64,000 nt of DNA, taken from positions 62,001 to 126,000 of the forward strand of contig CABQAQ010000004.1 of NCBI GenBank assembly GCA_902462155.1. Direction: 5' to 3'. A program made the position numbers and the translations under genes. Of this stretch, positions 61,268 through 64,000 are shown piece after piece. Origin of the DNA: an uncultured bacterium. GTDB taxonomy: Bacteria > Cyanobacteriota > Vampirovibrionia > Gastranaerophilales > Gastranaerophilaceae. The notes under the pieces were generated by a model. It made no database searches. It was not told where the DNA came from and saw only the letters and a program-made list of their open reading frames with translations. Positions within the stretch are counted from its first letter, which is position 1. Each line of letters opens with the position of its first letter.

Positions 61268-61924
61268 CTAAAATTTATAAAGTAAATACTCAAAAGCCTC
61301 TTTTTGTTTATAATATACATTATTTAAATAAATATCATTACTCTCCCCCCACTCAAGTGTTATAGTGGGGATGTTTTTTTCAATACCTGCATAAGTACCA
61401 AAACTACCAGGTGTCGGATAACCTATATTTTCGCATATTGGTAATTCAGTTATATTTGCTATCTCTTCTGCTATTTTATATGTTTCTTCTCTTGGGCCGT
61501 CATAATTCACAATATTATAAGGTTGGTGAATTGTTAATATAAAATCAATATTATTGTTTTCTATTAGTTCACAAAGAAATTTTACTTCTTTTTCACTAGC
61601 TTTTTCTACTCCACCATAATAATCATCATTTTTATCTAATAATACCCAATTTTTACAAGGGAAATTTCTATTTAAATCAACACCATTTCCATTTTTTCTG
61701 GTATTTAAGTTTCTTCCTGATTGGTTTAAACAAGGAATAAATAAAACATTATTTTTTAGCAATTCAATATCTATACCAGATTTATCAATAAATCTACGAA
61801 TTAATAATTCACCTATTGGTTCATCACCATGAAAAACACCAATAATAAGCAATGTTTTAGCATATTTTTTATTCGTATAAAAAGGTATTACCTCTATGTC
61901 ATTATTTATTTGGTTATTTATCAT
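61268..61924 (-). CDS. M14-type zinc carboxypeptidase/amidase (MpaA-like)
   Basis: The 218-residue protein has zinc motif HGDEP (H34, E37 region) in LLIIGVFHGDEP. NQSGRNLNTRKNGNGVDLNRNFP with the substrate Arg/Asn residues follows, then zinc His in LTIHQP and the catalytic Glu in TLEWGE. This matches murein tripeptide amidase MpaA and related M14 enzymes that trim muropeptides for recycling. No signal peptide, consistent with a cytoplasmic recycling role. It starts 5 bp after the pdxJ stop, so the two share a transcript. Confidence 0.82.
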   Translation of the reverse strand: MINNQINNDIEVIPFYTNKKYAKTLLIIGVFHGDEPIGELLIRRFIDKSGIDIELLKNNVLFIPCLNQSGRNLNTRKNGNGVDLNRNFPCKNWVLLDKNDDYYGGVEKASEKEVKFLCELIENNNIDFILTIHQPYNIVNYDGPREETYKIAEEIANITELPICENIGYPTPGSFGTYAGIEKNIPTITLEWGESNDIYLNNVYYKQKEAFEYLLYKF

Positions 61925-61929
61925 TTAAA

Positions 61930-62664
61930 TTACTTACGTTGTATTAAGTTTTTCATTTCTAAAACTGCTGATTCAAATCCATTAAAAATAGCTTTAGAAA
62001 TAATACTATGACCAATATTTAATTCATTAAGACAATTTATTTCGTGCATTCTTAGAACATTTTCATAATTAAGTCCGTGTCCTGCATTTACATATAATCC
62101 CATAGAATCCGCTAATTGTGCTGTTTTCTTTAATTTATTAAAAGAATCATTTTCTAAACTTGTACCAAAAGTATTAGCATAGGTTCCGGTATGTAACTCA
62201 ATAAAATTAACACCTACATCTTTTGCAGCTTTTACTTGCTTTTCATCCGGATCTATAAACAAACTTACTTCTATATTAGCCGTTAAAAGAGGTTTAACAA
62301 AATTTTTTATATATTCAAAATTAGAATATACATCAAGCCCGCCTTCGGTTGTCACTTCTTGACGTTTTTCTGGAACAATACAACAAGCTTCAGGCATTAA
62401 TTTTAATATAATATTTTGCATCTCTTGTGTTGCTGCCATTTCAAGATTAAGCTTTAAGTTTACTTTTTCTTTTACTAAAAAAACATCTTCATCTTTTATA
62501 TGACGACGATCTTCTCTTAAATGCATTGTTATACCATTAACTTTTAAAGTTTCGCATAATTTTGCAGCTTCAAATACTGAAGGTTCTACTCCTCCTCTTG
62601 CATTACGCAAGGTCGCTATATGATCTATATTTACACCTAATAACATACTCTTTATTATAATCAT
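61930..62664 (-). CDS. pdxJ: Pyridoxine 5'-phosphate synthase
   Basis: Condenses 1-deoxyxylulose-5-phosphate with 3-amino-1-hydroxyacetone phosphate to form pyridoxine phosphate. The protein has LLGVNIDHIATLRNARGG, MHLREDRRHI, ELHTGTYA, NAGHGLNYENV and IGHSIISKAIF. The family begins close to LLGVNIDH, so the ATG at 62646 may be the true start. The DXP-dependent vitamin B6 route is typical of proteobacteria and cyanobacterial lineages, and it argues against a Firmicute host. Confidence 0.94.
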   Translation of the reverse strand: MIIIKSMLLGVNIDHIATLRNARGGVEPSVFEAAKLCETLKVNGITMHLREDRRHIKDEDVFLVKEKVNLKLNLEMAATQEMQNIILKLMPEACCIVPEKRQEVTTEGGLDVYSNFEYIKNFVKPLLTANIEVSLFIDPDEKQVKAAKDVGVNFIELHTGTYANTFGTSLENDSFNKLKKTAQLADSMGLYVNAGHGLNYENVLRMHEINCLNELNIGHSIISKAIFNGFESAVLEMKNLIQRK

Positions 62665-62878
62665 ACAAAAAAAATTTACAACACTTTCTTAAAAATTTAA
62701 TTTTCATAAATTATTTACAAAACCTGAATAAATATGATAAAATATATTTTAAGTCAAATAAATTTGTTACAATTTATTTACATTTTAGTTATTTTTGTAA
62801 ATTTTTTAATTTAGCTTATTTTAAATTTATAGTTAATAACTTAAAATATTAAGGACATTAAATAAAAAGGTTTTCTAA

Positions 62879-63178
62879 ATGTTAAATCCAAAAAGACTAA
62901 AAATTGTTAAAAGTTTAAATAATATTAATGAAAAACAAAAACTCTCTTTGTTTTTAAAATATAAAAATAATAAAGCTAATTCTAATTATATTGACTTAAT
63001 ATGCAATGATAAAGAATACGATTTAAAACAAAAAGAAGCCAAATTAGAACAAATGATTGAAAATATTTTAGAATATGAATTCTCTAAAAATATAAAAAAT
63101 ATTAAATCTTATGATTTTCTTGTAGATTCTATTATTCATAATCTAAAACGAAAAAATTTAGATAATCTTAATAAATAA
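62879..63178 (+). CDS. Small Lys/Asn-rich hypothetical protein
   Basis: The 99-residue protein starts behind AAAAGG and ends 40 bp before a good terminator, so it is a real single-gene unit. It is almost entirely helical by composition (Lys, Asn, Leu, Glu) with one Cys. No signal peptide, membrane segment or known motif. A TTTACA...TAAAAT pair at 62714-62743 may be its promoter. Unknown function. Confidence 0.6.
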   Translation: MLNPKRLKIVKSLNNINEKQKLSLFLKYKNNKANSNYIDLICNDKEYDLKQKEAKLEQMIENILEYEFSKNIKNIKSYDFLVDSIIHNLKRKNLDNLNK

Positions 63179-63217
63179 TCTGGATTAAATTATTTACTTA
63201 CTTTGGATAATTTTAAG

Positions 63218-63249
63218 ATACTCTTTTAGCTGATGAAAGAGTATTTTTA
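63218..63249 (+). terminator. Terminator of the small hypothetical gene
   Basis: ATACTCTTT pairs with AAAGAGTAT around a 9-base loop, followed by T5. Confidence 0.85.
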
Positions 63250-63293
63250 TTAATAGACAATGTTAAAGTAATATTATATTGGAGAATCTAGAT

Positions 63294-63746
63294 ATGAAAT
63301 ATTTAATTAAAAAACCTCAAACATTTTTTACTAATATTAATGATGAAATAGGGTCAATTCTTCATAGAACTTTTGATAATATGTTCCCTGAATACCTTTT
63401 CAATAGCGAAACAACTGGTTTTACTTTACCTGTCGATATAAAAGAATTTGATAATGAATATAAAATAAAAGTAGAATTACCTGGAATACCAAAAGATAAT
63501 ATTGATATTGAATTAACAAAAAATAATTTAAAAATCAAAGCTGAAAAACAAGAAAATAAATCTGAAAATAATCAAAAATATCATAAAACAGAGTTTAATT
63601 ATGGGTTTTATTCTAGACAAATAATGTTCCCTGAAGATATTGATACTGAAAAATCAACTGCAAAACTAGAAAATGGTATATTAATATTAGATATACCAAA
63701 AATAAAAGAAAAGGAAAAAGAATCTAAACAACTAAAAATAGAATAA
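63294..63746 (+). CDS. Hsp20/alpha-crystallin small heat-shock protein
   Basis: About 150 residues from ATG 63294, chosen because GGAG lies 9 bp upstream; an in-frame TTG at 63279 overlaps that site. The alpha-crystallin domain (about 45-140) includes LPVDIKEFDNEYKIKVELPG, the NLKIKAEK strand, FYSRQIMFPEDID and the LENGILILDIPK strand typical of Hsp20 proteins. It is an ATP-independent holdase. Unlike the Hsp20 at 25443 it is soluble and lacks a Met-rich linker. Confidence 0.92.
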   Translation: MKYLIKKPQTFFTNINDEIGSILHRTFDNMFPEYLFNSETTGFTLPVDIKEFDNEYKIKVELPGIPKDNIDIELTKNNLKIKAEKQENKSENNQKYHKTEFNYGFYSRQIMFPEDIDTEKSTAKLENGILILDIPKIKEKEKESKQLKIE

Positions 63747-63764
63747 TTATCTCTTAATTATACA

Positions 63765-63792
63765 ATAGGTGTCCTTAAAAAAGGACACCTAT
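63765..63792 (+). terminator. Hairpin after hsp20
   Basis: ATAGGTGTCCTT pairs perfectly with AAGGACACCTAT around AAAA. The T tract is weak, so it may be a terminator or a processed 3' end. Confidence 0.7.
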
Positions 63793-63821
63793 AATATTTT
63801 ATCTAAATAAAGGATTAATTT

Positions 63822-64000
63822 ATGACAACAATTTTAGGATTAAAATTAATTAATAGATCTGAAAATGCTGTAGAACTACAAAATATTCTTACAGAATTTG
63901 GATGTGCAATAAAAACTCGTATAGGACTCCATAAAACAGATACTTTTAGCTGTGATGAAAATGGTATTATCATTCTAGAATTAGTAGATAATAAAAGTGC
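63822..64000 (+). CDS. TM1266-like hydrogenase-associated regulator (3' end outside window)
   Basis: An ATG behind AAAGGA at 63822 opens a frame that runs off the right edge (59 residues seen). The sequence (LINRSENAVELQNILTEFG, then KTRIGLH and GIIILEL) matches the small ACT/NikR-C-like proteins named TM1266 or putative iron-only hydrogenase system regulator. These are usually about 80 residues and linked to [FeFe] hydrogenase maturation genes. If correct, hydrogenase genes may follow outside the window. Confidence 0.65.
   Translation, partial: MTTILGLKLINRSENAVELQNILTEFGCAIKTRIGLHKTDTFSCDENGIIILELVDNKS

Overview
This window is very AT-rich (by eye roughly a quarter G+C) and densely packed on both strands. 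It carries envelope genes typical of a diderm bacterium: an OmpH/Skp-like chaperone, a TolC-type outer-membrane factor, an HlyD-type adaptor and a periplasm-facing Hsp20. The combination of low GC, Asn-rich N-termini on lineage-specific proteins, a FliO-like protein and a PyrK/PyrD-type pyrimidine operon fits an uncultured non-photosynthetic cyanobacterial relative (Gastranaerophilales/'Melainabacteria'). That is an inference from style, not proof; Fusobacteria-like or Elusimicrobia-like hosts are not excluded. I see no rRNA, tRNA, CRISPR array, transposase or prophage gene.

Layout. 0-10 kb: an exported-protein pair with an M48 protease, the ompH-like gene, then a TetR-TolC-HlyD-ABC(double ATPase) export operon that lacks its membrane permeases, a GAF-GGDEF-degenerate HD-GYP protein on an apparently leaderless mRNA, a frameshifted gene remnant and a secreted phosphoesterase. 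10-20 kb: central carbon genes (pgi, malQ), a Gfo/Idh/MocA oxidoreductase, pgsA, an NfeD-SPFH pair, a LipM-like acyltransferase, rpiB and a MerR-like protein. 20-30 kb: an M16 peptidase, the AmmeMemoRadiSam pair (radical SAM enzyme divergent from a Memo-AMMECR1 fusion), a membrane-anchored Met-rich Hsp20, a large unknown membrane protein, a methyltransferase, a SIMPL protein and yidD. 30-36 kb: a REC-STAS regulator, dut, a FliO-like protein, a nonulosonate-type synthase/HAD phosphatase/TPR gene set, and aspartate kinase.

36-45.6 kb is one tight minus-strand operon, pyrK-pyrD-pyrE-pyrB-pyrC-pyrF-carA-carB. It encodes every step from bicarbonate/glutamine to UMP. A terminator hairpin sits directly in its leader, which suggests attenuation. 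45.7-50 kb holds two unusual proteins: a J-domain protein with Pro-Lys repeats and perfect 120-bp tandem repeats, and a class II aldolase/adducin domain fused to a eukaryotic-like protein kinase with all main catalytic motifs. 50-64 kb is mostly housekeeping (trmL, nnrD, dprA, topA, aroE, ilvD, ychF, pdxJ). It also has an FtsH-like membrane AAA ATPase without a protease domain, a Ser/Asn-rich possibly abundant protein, an MpaA-like amidase, a conventional Hsp20, and the start of a TM1266-like regulator.

Candidate new biology, in order of interest: the aldolase-kinase fusion; the pyr leader attenuator; the repeat-bearing J-domain protein; the Met-rich membrane Hsp20; the protease-less FtsH-like ATPase; and the permease-less double-ATPase export operon with an altered Walker A. 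These are separate loci; nothing in the sequence proves that they act together.
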